A stretch of DNA of 44,195 nucleotides from positions 1 to 44,195 of the forward strand of contig JAFLCE010000024.1 of assembly GCA_017303655.1 (NCBI GenBank). Reading direction: 5' to 3'. Shown here in pieces: positions 7,420-15,985 of this stretch. Under the pieces are notes generated by a model, which worked only from the letters and a program-made list of their open reading frames with translations, was not told the origin of the DNA and ran no database searches. The position numbers and the translations under genes are program-made. This DNA is from Anaerolineae bacterium. GTDB lineage: Bacteria; Chloroflexota; Anaerolineae; Anaerolineales; Villigracilaceae. Position 1 is the first letter of the stretch. The number at the start of each line of letters is the position of its first letter.

Positions 7420-8883
7420 ATGACCGAGAATATTGAAGCGATTTTGCAAAACGAGTGTGGTCTCACCAAAGATCGACTCATCATTGTCGGTGTCTCTGGT
7501 GGACCAGACAGCCTGTGTTTGATGGATACCCTGCGCCTTGCGGGATATCGAATCATGGTCGCTTATTTTGACCATAAATTACGCCCTGAGTCTGGGAATG
7601 ATGCCCGTTTGGTGGAAAAAACAGCATCGCGATTAATGCTCACAAGTTGGATCGACGGCGCAGATGTCCGTGCCTATGCCGAGGAAAAAAAGCTTTCGAT
7701 TGAAGATGCGGCACGCACGTTACGTTATCGCTTCTTATTCGATCTGGCGCGTCGTCACAAAGCACAAGCAGTAGCAGTGGGACACACAGCAGATGACCAG
7801 GTTGAAACTGTGCTGATGCATTTCTTGCGTGGCAGCGGCATTTCGGGTTTGAAGGGTATGTCTTACCGTTCGATCATCAAATCCTTTGATCCGGATATTC
7901 CCGTGGTTCGTCCGTTGCTGGATTATTGGCGCGAAAAAACAGTCTTGTATTGTGCCGTCCATGGGTTGCGCCCGCATTATGACTCGAGCAATGACGCTTT
8001 AAATTTTCAGCGTAATCGTATCCGACATTTGCTGATTCCCACACTGGAAACATACAACCCGAAATTTCGTGAAGCCATCCATCGCATGTCGCTTTCTTTG
8101 AAGAGCGATTACAGTTTTGTGATGGAAACTCTTGAACAGGCTTGGGAAGAAACAGTAGTCTCAGCAAACGATGAAGTCGTTACATTTAATCTTGGGCGCT
8201 TGGCGGAATGCCCAGTCGGGTTGCAGCGTAGCCTGGTAAAGCACGCCATGCAGAATCTTCATCCCGGTGTGGATGTGAATTATCAAATGCTCGAACGTGC
8301 TTCCAATATGATCGAAGCACCGGGGCACGCCTCTCGCCTGGACCTGAAAGCGGGTCTGCGAATGGTGAGGGAATCTACGCTGTTGCATATTTGCGCCCCG
8401 CATGCCGAACTTCCCTTTGATCGCTGGCCCCAGATGCAGGATGATGAGACCATTCAGTTGAGCCTACCCGGGCAGGTATCTCTAGCTGGTGGTTGGAAGA
8501 TCTCTTGTGAGAATTGGCGCCTTACCAGTTTGGCGAAGGAACAGGCTGAAGAAAACGAAGACCAGTTCCAGGTCTGGTTGGATGCGGACCAATTGCCCGA
8601 GGTGTTTGAATTGCGATGCAGGCAGCAGGGCGATCATTTTTCTCCGCTTGGAATGGATGGACATTCTCAAAAAATATCCGATTTTTTTGTGAACGAAAAA
8701 TTGCCGCAGCGTGCCAGAGACCGCTGGCCCTTATTATGTGTAGGTGATGAAATCATTTGGGTGCCGGGGTTTCGCCCTGCTCATAAACACCGCCTAAAAA
8801 TGTCTACCAGCCGGGTGTTTTATTTTTCGGTCTCGCACCCGCCAGAGAAGATCACTGACACAGATGAAAATCCCCAGCCTTGA
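7420..8883 (+). CDS. tilS: tRNA(Ile)-lysidine synthase
   Basis: A 487-aa N-type ATP pyrophosphatase. The PP-loop SGGPDS is at residues 26-31, followed by the TilS core (AYFDHKLRPES, VGHTADDQVETVLMHFLRGSG, NRIRHLLIPTLETYNP) and the C-terminal TilS domain with KISDFF and a run ending in the W-PG-R region near residue 450. It attaches lysine to C34 of tRNA-Ile2, allowing AUA decoding, and is essential in most bacteria. The ATG follows the mce stop with no gap. The TGA stop lies in the loop of the terminator hairpin. Confidence 0.94.
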   Translation: MTENIEAILQNECGLTKDRLIIVGVSGGPDSLCLMDTLRLAGYRIMVAYFDHKLRPESGNDARLVEKTASRLMLTSWIDGADVRAYAEEKKLSIEDAARTLRYRFLFDLARRHKAQAVAVGHTADDQVETVLMHFLRGSGISGLKGMSYRSIIKSFDPDIPVVRPLLDYWREKTVLYCAVHGLRPHYDSSNDALNFQRNRIRHLLIPTLETYNPKFREAIHRMSLSLKSDYSFVMETLEQAWEETVVSANDEVVTFNLGRLAECPVGLQRSLVKHAMQNLHPGVDVNYQMLERASNMIEAPGHASRLDLKAGLRMVRESTLLHICAPHAELPFDRWPQMQDDETIQLSLPGQVSLAGGWKISCENWRLTSLAKEQAEENEDQFQVWLDADQLPEVFELRCRQQGDHFSPLGMDGHSQKISDFFVNEKLPQRARDRWPLLCVGDEIIWVPGFRPAHKHRLKMSTSRVFYFSVSHPPEKITDTDENPQP

Positions 8884-8899
8884 GTAGACTGGGGATTTT
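8867..8899. terminator. Bidirectional terminator between tilS and the recombinase-like gene
   Basis: AAAATCCCCAG (8867-8877) and CTGGGGATTTT (8889-8899) form an 11-bp perfect stem. The A-run on one side and T-run on the other suit termination from both convergent genes. Confidence 0.85.
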
Positions 8900-8901
8900 G
8901 T

Positions 8902-9801
8902 TTATTTTAATTCACCGTTTAATTGTTTTAACTTAATGAACAACTCACGCCACTGGATTTTTGAAACGCCGAGTTTTTGTCGAATCTTATCGGGTTCTAT
9001 GCCATCTTGATAATCACGTAGCGCGCTTGTCCAACGGCACATATCGAAGGAGAGATGTTTGCTCAAGCCTGCTTCTTCGCCGATATCTTCCAGTAAGTAT
9101 TCAAGGCGGCGCGGTGACCATAAAAAGACCTGATCTGTGGGCTGGTATTGACTAAGGTACTCTTTGTATGCCTCCACCCAATCATCCTGTAATTCGATCT
9201 TGCGCTCTTTATATCGGTTGGCAGGGCTGGCGTAGCGGACAAAAAGGAACGGTCCATTTTTGCTTTCCAATTCAATATGATTGACATGAATACCCAGACA
9301 TTCACTTTTCTTAATGGCGGTGGCGAGCATAAGCGCCACCAATGTATATGGACGGGCGTCCGGCTTTTTATCACGTCGGTGACGGTCTGCTACCAGCAGC
9401 ACACTTTCATATTCATCATTGGTAAGCACTTGTGGTAATGGGCTGATCGCCGAACGTTGCAGAACTTTTTCGGCGGGGTCAATCGTGAGCGTTCCGTGTT
9501 GGTGAAGCCAGCGGAAGAAGGACTTGACCGATGTGATCCGCCGCGAAAGAGTCTTGGGGCTGCAGGCGATGCCGCGACCTTTTTCCATCCATTCAAAGAA
9601 GCGATTAAGCTCGTCTGTTGTGATCGCGCCGATGGTTTGGTCGGGTGAGCTGAATTGAGTGAGCAAACGCACATCGGAGAGAAAAGCTTTGATGGTGTTT
9701 TGGGAGCGTCCTTGATCTTCCAGGAACATTTCCCAACCGTTTATGGCAACCGGCAGAAGTGTTTTTGTAGTGATGTGAGCGGGGCTGGCAGTTTTATTCA
9801 T
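8902..9801 (-). CDS. Tyrosine-recombinase-like protein with degenerate active site
   Basis: A 299-aa protein with the XerC/D layout: a SAM-like core-binding domain (about 15-105) and a C-terminal catalytic-fold domain (about 120-295). The N-terminal domain is normal (GRSQNTIKAFLSDVRLL, LSRRITSVKSFFRWLH). In the catalytic domain, only one of the family's key residues is kept. The first Arg is replaced (TAIKKSECLGI, K164), the HxxR motif reads D253-M-C-R256, the LGH motif reads LGV (V279), and the nucleophilic Tyr position falls on L287/F288. It may bind DNA without recombining it. It is not in an obvious mobile element. RBS AAGGGAA and a consensus promoter lie upstream. Confidence 0.8.
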   Translation of the reverse strand: MNKTASPAHITTKTLLPVAINGWEMFLEDQGRSQNTIKAFLSDVRLLTQFSSPDQTIGAITTDELNRFFEWMEKGRGIACSPKTLSRRITSVKSFFRWLHQHGTLTIDPAEKVLQRSAISPLPQVLTNDEYESVLLVADRHRRDKKPDARPYTLVALMLATAIKKSECLGIHVNHIELESKNGPFLFVRYASPANRYKERKIELQDDWVEAYKEYLSQYQPTDQVFLWSPRRLEYLLEDIGEEAGLSKHLSFDMCRWTSALRDYQDGIEPDKIRQKLGVSKIQWRELFIKLKQLNGELK

Positions 9802-9836
9802 AAGAGTTCCCTTGCGTGTAGTATATCGCTTCGTAT

Positions 9837-9865
9837 AGTTTAGCGAATTTGACCAGCCTTGTCAA
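9837..9865 (-). promoter_or_regulatory. Promoter of the recombinase-like gene
   Basis: On the minus strand, TTGACA (9865-9860), a 17-bp spacer and TAAACT (9842-9837). The leader to the ATG at 9801 is about 30 nt and contains AAGGGAA. Confidence 0.65.
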
Positions 9866-9873
9866 CTGGCAAG

Positions 9874-11367
9874 TTAGTGAGAAAGGTCTTCAGGCTTGAA
9901 GCAGGATTCATAGTCCGCGCCGATGATGATGCGATATTGAACCTTGCTGTTTGGGTCGGGGATGGATAGAACATTGGCGGAGTAGAGCCCCAGCGCATCA
10001 ATAATGGTCTGTCTTTGGCTGGCGTCTTGCGTAGGAGTGAAATCTACAAGAACGGAGTTGCCATATTGGCGATTGTCTGCGGCACCTATCACGGTTTCGT
10101 ACCCGGCGTAGTTCAAGCGGGAAGCAGCCAATGCTTCCATGGTGTCGAATGGGGAGCCATTTTGAACTTCGATGGTGACGGTTTCGCGTATGGCTGCATA
10201 GGTGGAGAGGGTCGTCGCATCAACCAGCAACTGACTTAGTGCATCTTCCTGTGGGAGTAGCACTGAGGCACCGCCAGGAGTGATCCACGGTTGGACGTAA
10301 GGCGGGCGAATGTAATAACTGCGGATATTGGCATTGGTAAAGTTGACGGCGTATGGAGCCAGACTTACCATATCGCCTAGTCCCATATCCGTCAGAACCG
10401 TGCTTGAAAAATCATTATATAACTGCGGGACTTTGCCGAAGGTGCCAGTTTGTAGGGCTTTTTGGAATAAAGTTCGGATGACTTCCTGTTGACGGCGTCC
10501 GCGGTCAAAATCACTGGACTTGGAGCGGGAGCGGGCATACCAGAGAGCCAGGTCGCCATCCATATGCACCTGACCGGGACCCACCGTATAAAGCCACCAA
10601 TTGTTCTCATCGTTTTGGTCGAGCTCGGGAGAGATCAAACGCCAGTCGGTATAGGGGCAGGCAATTGGAACGTCGATACCGCCGAGCGTATCAACAATGC
10701 GCCGAAAGCCATCGAATTCCACCATGGCAGTATGGTCAATGCGAATGCCAAAGTTTTGTAGGATAGTGTCTTTTAAGAGTCCCATGCCGCCGCCAGGGTA
10801 GACGCCTTCTCCGCTTTGAAAGGCAGTGTTGATGCGTTGCATCCCTACAGTGGGGATATATAGCCAGGTATCACGCGGAATGGAGATCAGCGAGACTTGT
10901 CCTTCACGATACCAAACGACGGCAATCAAGAGCGTGTCTGTGCGGTGAGATGTGCCCGTTGGGCGGCGGTCTGAACCGATCAGCAAAAAGTTGATGGTTT
11001 CAGTGTCTGTCAACAAAGGTGGGACGGTGGGTGAGATCGCGCCTGAAGAATCGGGCGGAGCGGCTTGCGGCGGGAATAACTGCTCAATGGGGGCTGTCGC
11101 TGTCGGCGAGGTTTGAGGCGTGGCAGCCGGGAAGAATGTCTCAGTTGGCAGAGTCAGCAGCGGCGCAGCATTCACATCAAAATTAAAAAGAGGTGGCTGG
11201 GTGGGTGTAAAAAGAGAAGGTTGAAAGGGCGTAGGGGTAGGCGTGGAATTTGGCGCGGAGGTGATAAGTATAAATGGAAGCGGCGCAGGCTCGGGTGTAG
11301 GCGCGGCACATGCCGCAACGAAAATGGTCAGCAAAACCGCCACTGAAGCGCGAAAGTTGATTTTCAT
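9874..11367 (-). CDS. LytR-CpsA-Psr (LCP) family protein with LytR_C domain, lipoprotein-like N-terminus
   Basis: A 497-aa protein. The N-terminus is a signal with lipobox (LLTIFVAAC, Cys about 20), followed by a Pro/Thr-rich spacer to about residue 125. The LCP domain (about 128-300) shows LLIGSDRR, RTDTLLIAVV, LISIPRDTWLYIP, INTAFQSG, DTLGGIDV, LWYARSR and FDRGRRQQEVI, containing the Arg/Asp residues that bind pyrophosphate lipids. A LytR_C domain occupies about 395-490. LCP enzymes transfer lipid-linked polymers to peptidoglycan or protein at the outer face of the membrane. It follows the LysM gene in the same direction by 17 bp. No good Shine-Dalgarno site is visible before the ATG. Confidence 0.88.
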   Translation of the reverse strand: MKINFRASVAVLLTIFVAACAAPTPEPAPLPFILITSAPNSTPTPTPFQPSLFTPTQPPLFNFDVNAAPLLTLPTETFFPAATPQTSPTATAPIEQLFPPQAAPPDSSGAISPTVPPLLTDTETINFLLIGSDRRPTGTSHRTDTLLIAVVWYREGQVSLISIPRDTWLYIPTVGMQRINTAFQSGEGVYPGGGMGLLKDTILQNFGIRIDHTAMVEFDGFRRIVDTLGGIDVPIACPYTDWRLISPELDQNDENNWWLYTVGPGQVHMDGDLALWYARSRSKSSDFDRGRRQQEVIRTLFQKALQTGTFGKVPQLYNDFSSTVLTDMGLGDMVSLAPYAVNFTNANIRSYYIRPPYVQPWITPGGASVLLPQEDALSQLLVDATTLSTYAAIRETVTIEVQNGSPFDTMEALAASRLNYAGYETVIGAADNRQYGNSVLVDFTPTQDASQRQTIIDALGLYSANVLSIPDPNSKVQYRIIIGADYESCFKPEDLSH

Positions 11368-11384
11368 TTATTTAAATTTCTGAA

Positions 11385-12185
11385 TTAAGGAATAGGCGTT
11401 GGGAACGCGGTTGGGCTGCCCGTTTGAGTCGGTATGGGCGTAGCTGTTGGCGGCGGCAATGTGGCAGTGGGCTCAAAGGTAGCGGTGAAGGGCAGCACCG
11501 TCTGTGTGAAAGGTTCTGTGAGCGATGGTGCGGCTGTAAATGTAATGCCTGGCAGCGGTGTGACCGTGGGGGTCCGTGTGGGCACATTGGGCACCCAAAG
11601 CAATTCACCGACATAAATGACATCACTCGAACGACAGTTGACGCGCTTAAGATTAACTACCGAGGTACCGTAACTGGATGCGATCGAATAGAGTGTGTCT
11701 TTTGGTTTTACAGAATAATTTTTGATCCAACCGCTTGCGCCAGAACTACAAGCCAACACTGTGCTGGTAGGCGCAGGCGGCACATAGATCAACGTCCCGG
11801 CGATCAGGCTGTCGTTGCTGAATAAACAATTGGAAGATTTCAATACATCTGGCGAGGTTGCGTAGCGAGCGGCTAAACTCTCAAACGTATCGCCAGCTTG
11901 AAGCGTAATGGGAATCCAACCTGTTGGCGGTTGGCAGTAGGTTGGCGGAATGATCGTATTTGTGGCAGTTAAGATGGGAGTGCTGATGAGTACGTCTAAC
12001 GTTGCGGTTGGCGGCAAGGTTTGTGTGGCAGTAACAGGAATGGGCGAAGGAAGCAGCGCGAGTGTCGGCGGAGGTGTTTCTTCAGGAACGAAACCGACCA
12101 GCGAGATCGACAATGCACCCAGCGTTAACCCAATGGATAACAATGCCGCAACGAGCGCGTTCCCAAAATCGCGCATACCTTGCAT
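11385..12185 (-). CDS. Membrane-anchored protein with two LysM domains
   Basis: A 266-aa protein. A transmembrane segment at about residues 9-32 is followed by a Pro/Thr-rich spacer. LysM domain 1 is at about 88-135 (ITLQAGDTFESLAARYATSP, then LIYVP). LysM domain 2 is at about 154-198 (SVKPKDTLYSIASSYGTSV, then LLWVP). A long Pro/Thr/Ala tail ends the protein. LysM domains bind N-acetylglucosamine-containing glycans, so it probably tethers the envelope. Paired Cys residues in each LysM (PTYC/SSNC, ACSS/NCRSS) suggest disulfides outside the cell. AAGGAA within the last codons of the upstream kinase gene serves as RBS. It is the middle gene of kinase-LysM-LCP. Confidence 0.87.
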   Translation of the reverse strand: MQGMRDFGNALVAALLSIGLTLGALSISLVGFVPEETPPPTLALLPSPIPVTATQTLPPTATLDVLISTPILTATNTIIPPTYCQPPTGWIPITLQAGDTFESLAARYATSPDVLKSSNCLFSNDSLIAGTLIYVPPAPTSTVLACSSGASGWIKNYSVKPKDTLYSIASSYGTSVVNLKRVNCRSSDVIYVGELLWVPNVPTRTPTVTPLPGITFTAAPSLTEPFTQTVLPFTATFEPTATLPPPTATPIPTQTGSPTAFPTPIP

Positions 12186-12187
12186 CT

Positions 12188-14527
12188 TTATTTCCTTCTT
12201 GATTTTTCTGCCAGTTTTTCACCCATGAGCGGCAGGAGAACGCTAAAGATTGAACCAGATCCCTTTTCGCTTTCAACCCAAATGCGTCCGTGCTGGGCTT
12301 CGGTAAGGGTCTTGGCAATAGAGAGCCCCACGCCGGTATCCCCAACGCCCTGGATAAGGACATTATCTGCACGATACAAGCGGGTGAAGACACGCGGAAG
12401 ATCTTCGGATGCAATTCCGCCGCCCTGGTCGCTTACTTGAATCAGGATGTAATCCATACCATCTTCGCTTCGGGTCTGGACCTTGAGCCGGATCGTCCCT
12501 TCGAATGGAGTCGCCGCCCCGGCATTTTGCAACAAATGAATCAAAATCTGTTGCAAGGCTTCCCGGTCCGCGTGGATAGATGTGATCGTTTTGGGAACTT
12601 CAAGATGAAGCGAAATATTCTTCTCACGGATTTGCGCGCTGGTGTACGACATGGCATTGTCGATGATTGTGTTCAGTTCTACGATTTCCGGCTTCAATTC
12701 ATTCAAATCCGTTGCCAGCGTAGTAATCTGGATCATGTCATCGGTCAGGCTGCGGATGCGCTCTGTAGAGACTTTGATGCGGTCTACAAATTTTCGTTGC
12801 AACGCCCCTAAAATACCAACTGACTCACCGAGCAATAGGTCGGTGTAGCCCACAATCGAAGAAAGCGGCTGACGAAGTTCCTGCGAAATCGAGGCGATCA
12901 CTTCCGCTTGTTCGGTATTCTTGGTAACGATCTGACCTTTTTCCAATTCAAGCAATTTAATGTTGGCAGCCGCAAGCTGATTCTGAAGAACTGCCATCTC
13001 TTGTAAGGTGGCTTTCAAGTCTGCTTCAGCTTGTGCCGAGGGTAGGTTCTTCCCGGCGCGTAACTCGCCATTTTCGCGTTGCAATTGTTCAATGATATTT
13101 TGTGATTCTTCTTGCGCAGCTCGTAATGAAGCTACATCGGTCGAGCGGTTCTTTTCAGCTTCGAGGCGGGCAGCTTCCACTTGACCGTTCAAGTCACGGA
13201 TGCGGCTTTCAAGGTCTGTAACTTGTGCGCGTGCCAAACCGCTTTCGGCTTCCAATTTGTTGATCTTCTGGTTGCGTTGAATGATCGGCACGAGAGAAGT
13301 AGCAATGTTCGATAAAAATGCCTGATCTTCCGCGCTCCAGGTTCTGTCAGAATAAGGGGAAAGCAGCAGAATGCCACCTAATGCCTCTTTTTCAGGCGTA
13401 AGAATGGGAACAGATAATAAGTGCCCGGGGTTGGTCAGTCCGAGAATATCACCCAAGCCTTTAATATCTGCAGAGGTGCTGCTTGCAGGCAAGCGTAGAG
13501 GACGCCCGCGTTGAATGGAATTCGCCAGCATGGGAATCGCACCCTTGGTCAGTGAGCCGCCTTCCAAACTATCTTCGCGGATCAAATCATATCCACCAGC
13601 AATCACCATTTGGTTGTTATTGTCGGTAAGGTAGATCATGAAACACAAGTCGGCAAGCATCGTCTGAGCGATGGCGCGGGTGATTGCCTGACTCATTTTC
13701 GTCGAGTTGTTTTCTGCTGCAACCGCCAACAAAGCATGGAATGTTTTCGGATCGGTGCTATAGCGACGGCGTTCTGGTCGCCCAACCATATCCTGCTTCA
13801 AGGTCGTCGGCTTGGACTGTGACGGAGCACTCAAAGAAACTGTCGTAAAGCGTTGCGGCAAGGTGAGAAGAATCGGGAAAGCCGTCATATATGCCAACCG
13901 GACAACTCCCGAGTAATCGCCTTCTATATTCGTCAAAAGCTGGGTTGTGTGACCCAAAAATGCGAGGAAAAGCAGTACGATCCCATACCACATCCCATCG
14001 GGCTTGCGGATAAAGATCACTCCCATGCCCAACAACGCTAGGATCAAGGAAACAATCTGCCAGCCCCAATCTCCATTGGTTTGGTTGTAACTCATGGTGG
14101 CGGCTGCTGGGTTGGCGATTTGATCTTGCCAGAGAAGTAAACTCAACCCCAACGCTGTAAAGATGAACATGCTTAAGAGAATCGCAACCGCATCAGCGCG
14201 GCGATTAGGTTCAGGGAAAGCGTATAGCCATGTGATCCAGACGATGCTAAAAGACAAAAACGCCCGATCCATGGGCGGCAGGATCGTTTTCGGGTCGAGC
14301 AATCCTTGCCAGCCCAAACCACTGAAGATGAACATGAAAATTTGCGCGCCCATTAGAATGCTTAACCCAATAAATGCGCGCCGCGCCTGAGGGAATTCAC
14401 TGATGCGCCAAAGATTAAATGCCGACTGCAACGCACTGGCTACTACAAAGACTAAGACAATGTAATAGATCAGGTCGCCCGGCGGCACCGTAAGTTGAGT
14501 CAATATCTCGCTGATAAAAGCATTCAT
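12188..14527 (-). CDS. Membrane GAF-histidine-kinase-like protein lacking the phospho-acceptor His
   Basis: A 779-aa protein. Seven or eight hydrophobic segments fill residues about 15-225, a GAF domain lies at about 255-410, and a coiled coil at about 410-540. A HisKA-like dimer and a HATPase_c domain follow. The H-box reads SQELRQPLSSIVGY: the phosphorylated His of SHELRTPL is Q549 (codon CAG, 12883-12881). The ATP domain is intact: N box LIHLLQNAGAA, G1 DQGGGI, F box VFTRLYRA, G2 GVGLSIAKTL. It may act as a pseudokinase or work through a partner. No response regulator is adjacent. It leads the LysM-LCP operon, so it may sense envelope state. Confidence 0.85.
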   Translation of the reverse strand: MNAFISEILTQLTVPPGDLIYYIVLVFVVASALQSAFNLWRISEFPQARRAFIGLSILMGAQIFMFIFSGLGWQGLLDPKTILPPMDRAFLSFSIVWITWLYAFPEPNRRADAVAILLSMFIFTALGLSLLLWQDQIANPAAATMSYNQTNGDWGWQIVSLILALLGMGVIFIRKPDGMWYGIVLLFLAFLGHTTQLLTNIEGDYSGVVRLAYMTAFPILLTLPQRFTTVSLSAPSQSKPTTLKQDMVGRPERRRYSTDPKTFHALLAVAAENNSTKMSQAITRAIAQTMLADLCFMIYLTDNNNQMVIAGGYDLIREDSLEGGSLTKGAIPMLANSIQRGRPLRLPASSTSADIKGLGDILGLTNPGHLLSVPILTPEKEALGGILLLSPYSDRTWSAEDQAFLSNIATSLVPIIQRNQKINKLEAESGLARAQVTDLESRIRDLNGQVEAARLEAEKNRSTDVASLRAAQEESQNIIEQLQRENGELRAGKNLPSAQAEADLKATLQEMAVLQNQLAAANIKLLELEKGQIVTKNTEQAEVIASISQELRQPLSSIVGYTDLLLGESVGILGALQRKFVDRIKVSTERIRSLTDDMIQITTLATDLNELKPEIVELNTIIDNAMSYTSAQIREKNISLHLEVPKTITSIHADREALQQILIHLLQNAGAATPFEGTIRLKVQTRSEDGMDYILIQVSDQGGGIASEDLPRVFTRLYRADNVLIQGVGDTGVGLSIAKTLTEAQHGRIWVESEKGSGSIFSVLLPLMGEKLAEKSRRK

Positions 14528-14530
14528 GCA

Positions 14531-14547
14531 GGCAGAATTATACTGCC
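14531..14547. promoter_or_regulatory. Kinase -10 box inside a small palindrome
   Basis: TATAAT on the minus strand (14542-14537) lies 9 nt before the kinase ATG at 14527. It is centred in GGCAG-AATTATA-CTGCC (14531-14547), a near-perfect inverted repeat that could be an operator. No clear -35 box was seen. Confidence 0.45.
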
Positions 14548-14564
14548 AGTTCAGGAATATGGCG

Positions 14565-14570
14565 TAGAAT
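14565..14570 (+). promoter_or_regulatory. -10 box of the TPR gene, probably leaderless
   Basis: TAGAAT ends 7 nt before the ATG at 14578, with no Shine-Dalgarno site. The -35 region is poor, so confidence is limited. Confidence 0.4.
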
Positions 14571-14577
14571 ATTCGGC

Positions 14578-15972
14578 ATGCTGTCTCGGCGTTACCTCCC
14601 AGCCCTTGTAATTTTTTTGATTCTGTTTGCTCTCCTTGCGCCTGTGTTACTCACGGGCTGGCAGAGCCTGCAACGCGCTGAAAAAGCAGAGAGTGAAAAA
14701 AACTACTTGCTGGCAGCCGAGTCTTATGCTCATGCTGCACGTTTTCTAATTTGGCGCAACGACCTTATTGAACGCGCCGCAATTACTTCGGCTATGGGCG
14801 GCGATTTTTCCTCCGCCATCGATTATTTTCAGACCAATGCCCCGGTCACCGAAGAAGGCTGGGTTTGGCATTGCGCTTCGCACAATCAACTTGCCGATTT
14901 TTCAGCCGCAGTAGAAGTTTGTACGGCGGGCACACAAAATTTTGACTCTGCCAGGTTGTACGGACTTTTGGCATTCGCTCACCGCAGCCAAAAAGGTTGG
15001 GCGGCAGAACAAGTTGCGCTTCAGAATCAGACCCGCCTCGACCCATCAGATGCCTTCGCCGCATACCGGCTGGGATTGTTGCTGATGTTGTCCCGGTCTG
15101 ATCAAGCCTTATCAGAGTTGACGCGCGCCTCATCTCTTAATCCCGAGCTTGATTCAGCGTTTCAAACCTTGCGCGCCTCTCTGGCTGTTTCTACTCAGCA
15201 AAACGACTCGTCGATGGAGCTGGTGATTCTTGGCAATGGCTTTGGCTTGGTACAAGAATGGGAGTTGGCACATGCTGCTTTCGAGCAAGCGATCTTGCTA
15301 GATGAAAAAAATGCCGAGGCGTGGGCTTGGCTTGGAGAGGCGAAACAGCAACTCGGTCAGGATGGAAGCGTGGAATTAAATCAGGCTCTTGCACTTGACC
15401 GAAAATCGGTCAACGTGCGTGCCCTGCGTGGACTGTATTGGAGTCGCTTGGGGAAGTATGAAAGCATGCTGGCAGAATATCTACTCGCGGCAGATATCGA
15501 GCCTGAAAATCCGCGCTGGCAGGCAAGCCTCGGCGATGCCTACGCCAGGAACGGTGACCTCGTTGCGGCGTTGGAAGCGTATCAAAACGCCGTGACTCTT
15601 GCGCCCGACTTGCCAGAGTATTGGCGCTTGCTTGCGTTTTTCTGTGCTGATAATGGCATTCACCTCGACGATATCGGACTACCTGCTGCGGAACAGGCAT
15701 TGCAGCTTGCTCCAACTGACCCAGCTTCATTGGATGCGGCAGGGTATGTAAATTTGTCTTCAGGTCGTTATGCCACCGCCGAAAAATATTTATTGCAAGC
15801 CATCGAAATCTCGCCGGAATATTTTTCTGCTCATCTTCATTTAGCAATGACCTATCTTGCGCAAGGAGATAAAGCGGCGGCATTTAATTCGCTTACAGTT
15901 ATCCGGGATGCGCCGAACGCGGGCATCTTTGTCGGAAAGGCACAGCAATTATTAGATGAATATTTTCGATGA
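14578..15972 (+). CDS. Membrane-anchored tetratricopeptide-repeat protein
   Basis: A 464-aa protein. An N-terminal transmembrane segment (about residues 6-24, LVIFLILFALLAPVLLTGW) is followed by repeated 34-residue helix pairs of TPR type along the whole chain, e.g. AEAWAWLGEAKQQLGQDG, WQASLGDAYARNGDLVAALE and SAHLHLAMTYLAQGDKAAAF. TPR arrays bind other proteins, and this one should face outside or the cytoplasm depending on topology, with the anchor suggesting an envelope scaffold. It is divergent from the kinase gene by 50 bp, and its last codons overlap the open frame of the next gene. Specific partner unknown. Confidence 0.82.
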   Translation: MLSRRYLPALVIFLILFALLAPVLLTGWQSLQRAEKAESEKNYLLAAESYAHAARFLIWRNDLIERAAITSAMGGDFSSAIDYFQTNAPVTEEGWVWHCASHNQLADFSAAVEVCTAGTQNFDSARLYGLLAFAHRSQKGWAAEQVALQNQTRLDPSDAFAAYRLGLLLMLSRSDQALSELTRASSLNPELDSAFQTLRASLAVSTQQNDSSMELVILGNGFGLVQEWELAHAAFEQAILLDEKNAEAWAWLGEAKQQLGQDGSVELNQALALDRKSVNVRALRGLYWSRLGKYESMLAEYLLAADIEPENPRWQASLGDAYARNGDLVAALEAYQNAVTLAPDLPEYWRLLAFFCADNGIHLDDIGLPAAEQALQLAPTDPASLDAAGYVNLSSGRYATAEKYLLQAIEISPEYFSAHLHLAMTYLAQGDKAAAFNSLTVIRDAPNAGIFVGKAQQLLDEYFR

Positions 15973-15985
15973 TAAAATCACGCTC

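Noticed and set aside
8902-9801. Recombinase gene as the mark of an integrated island
   Set aside because: Housekeeping genes flank it, no tRNA or att repeats were seen, and the catalytic residues are missing.
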